This document shows, piece after piece, positions 12,698-12,785 of a stretch of 12,785 nt of DNA. Both the position numbers and the translations under genes were made by a program. The notes below the pieces were generated by a model that saw nothing but the letters and a program-made list of their open reading frames with translations, did no database searches and was not told where the DNA came from. How positions within the stretch are numbered: the first letter of the stretch is position 1; every line of letters begins with the position of its first letter. Origin of the DNA: Methanomassiliicoccales archaeon UBA147 (GTDB taxonomy: Archaea; Thermoplasmatota; Thermoplasmata; SG8-5); assembly GCA_002496385.1 (NCBI GenBank), contig DAJR01000041.1:1-12785 (forward strand), written 5' to 3'.

Positions 12698-12785
12698 GGG
12701 GCTAGGGGCTCTGTTTGCATAATGGAATTAAGGGGCTAGGGGCTTTGCATGGAAAACGGAATAAAGGGGCTAGGGATTGCTGGCT
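12698..12785. repeat. G-rich tandem repeat with a 34-base period, cut by the window edge
   Basis: GGGGCTAGGGGCT starts at 12698 and 12732, and GGGGCTAGGG at 12766, so the period is exactly 34 bases. Between the G blocks the units share TGCAT, TGGAAT or CGGAAT and end in TAA or AAA. The third unit diverges at the edge. The remaining sequence 12580-12697 shows no gene. Confidence 0.7.

Noticed and set aside
12698..12785. CRISPR array
   Set aside because: The period is 34 bases in total, leaving no room for unique spacers of normal length, and no cas gene is nearby.

Overview
The window looks archaeal, most likely from an uncultured Thermoplasmata-type euryarchaeon (lineage inferred, no marker gene present). 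Several starts have an A/T-rich TATA-like box centred about 22-28 bases upstream and no Shine-Dalgarno, as in leaderless archaeal transcripts, whereas downstream operon genes have GGAGG. The protein families agree: an archaeal-type ATPase with DUF234, a DUF4143 ATPase, an HEPN/nucleotidyltransferase pair, and a surface protein ending in a PEF-type sorting tail. I recall GLTNGLGRTN-type repeats from Thermoplasmata-like genomes, but could not search.

Left half (1-5258) is an accessory, eroded region. Three genes or gene pairs look functional or nearly so: the DUF234 ATPase (498-1886, minus), the HEPN + nucleotidyltransferase pair (2209-3178, plus, with the HEPN frame broken at an A run) and the DUF4143 ATPase (3609-4868, plus). 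Between them lie relics: two starts of flippase-like genes (113-286 and 4887-4964, minus) that share promoter and first codons, a possible tail of a UDP-GlcNAc 2-epimerase (2055-2168, minus), a frame-broken two-helix membrane protein (3309-3585), and a roughly 100-base non-coding repeat present twice (382-491 and 3187-3301). This suggests a former surface-polysaccharide locus invaded by ATPase and toxin-antitoxin-like cassettes.

Right half (5259-12516, minus) is one two-gene operon. The first gene encodes a 2045-residue membrane-anchored surface protein: a cytoplasmic basic tail of GLTNGLGRTN decapeptides, one membrane anchor, two IDGxFxDW domains, sixteen repeats of about 56 residues that fall into two sets of eight (probably two eight-bladed beta-propellers), a lamin-tail domain split by an inserted DUF2341 + LamG-like unit, and a C-terminal PEF + hydrophobic + Arg tail. 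The second gene overlaps its stop by eight bases and encodes a 375-residue two-helix membrane protein with long acidic cytoplasmic tails. The opposite charge of the two cytoplasmic parts suggests they may work together; this is the best candidate for an undescribed system here.

Non-coding stretches: 4869-5258 holds a flippase relic and three inverted repeats; 12517-12785 holds the operon promoter and a G-rich 34-base tandem repeat cut by the window edge. No tRNA, rRNA or CRISPR array was seen.
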